NCBI GenBank assembly: GCA_030042335.1
Contig: JASHZW010000040.1
Location: 1 to 5,902 of the forward strand
Reading direction: 5' to 3'
Length of the DNA stretch: 5,902 bases
Source of the DNA: Nitrososphaerales archaeon
Lineage (GTDB): Archaea > Thermoproteota > Nitrososphaeria > Nitrososphaerales > UBA183
The position numbers and the translations under genes were made by a program. The notes beneath the pieces are model-generated. The model was not told the origin of the DNA. It made no database searches and worked only from the letters and a program-made list of their open reading frames with translations. Positions within the stretch are counted from its first letter, which is position 1. The number at the start of each line of letters is the position of its first letter. Of this stretch, positions 5,873-5,902 are shown piece after piece.

Positions 5873-5902
5873 TGCCAGAGAGATACTGCCTGATAGGAGA
5901 AC
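5872..5902 (+). CDS. aroE: Shikimate dehydrogenase, N-terminal fragment
   Basis: GTG 5872 overlaps the aroD stop by one base (TAGTG) and has GGGAGG at 5859-5864, 7 nt upstream. The ten visible residues, MPERYCLIGE, fit the opening strand of shikimate dehydrogenases, which typically read Y-x-L/V-I-G-x-P. The gene runs off the right edge. AroE would reduce 3-dehydroshikimate to shikimate with NADPH, the next step after AroD, so both the residues and the order support the call. With so few residues it remains a likely assignment, not a proven one. Confidence 0.75.
   Translation, partial: MPERYCLIGE

Overview
The window looks archaeal. The main evidence is the early shikimate pathway, which uses the archaeal genes for ADTH (2-amino-3,7-dideoxy-D-threo-hept-6-ulosonate) synthase and 3-dehydroquinate synthase II instead of DAHP synthase and classical AroB. 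Supporting signs are GC-rich coding DNA, heavy use of AGG/AGA arginine and ATA isoleucine codons, strong GGAGG/GGTGA ribosome sites and tightly packed or overlapping genes. I cannot fix the phylum from sequence alone.

Layout: positions 3-710 hold the C-terminal 235 residues of an acidic, Cys-, Ser-, Thr- and Tyr-rich, probably extracytoplasmic protein that I do not recognise. Positions 711-1077 are mostly non-coding. They contain a perfect 12-bp palindrome, candidate TATA elements and, just before the operon, a likely 19-codon leader ORF (976-1035) ending in FGFYYF. From 1078 to the right edge runs one plus-strand operon: lysC (aspartate kinase), asd (aspartate-semialdehyde dehydrogenase), aroA' (ADTH synthase), aroB' (3-dehydroquinate synthase II), aroD (type I 3-dehydroquinate dehydratase) and the first ten codons of aroE (shikimate dehydrogenase). 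Junctions are a 4-nt overlap, a 9-nt gap, a 14-nt overlap, an 11-nt overlap and a 1-nt overlap.

The genes form one continuous route. LysC and Asd turn aspartate into aspartate semialdehyde. AroA' joins this to a C6 sugar phosphate to give ADTH, AroB' oxidatively deaminates and cyclises it to 3-dehydroquinate, AroD dehydrates that to 3-dehydroshikimate, and AroE reduces it to shikimate. This explains why a kinase usually tied to lysine, threonine and methionine synthesis leads an aromatic operon.

Two points deserve attention. First, the leader ORF has a perfect Shine-Dalgarno at 8-nt spacing, and five of its last six codons are Phe or Tyr. That resembles an attenuation-type sensor peptide for aromatic amino acids, which would be unusual in an archaeon. 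Second, aroB' has no ATG, GTG or TTG that gives a full-length protein, but has a CTG 8 nt after a perfect GGAGGT, so a CUG start is likely.
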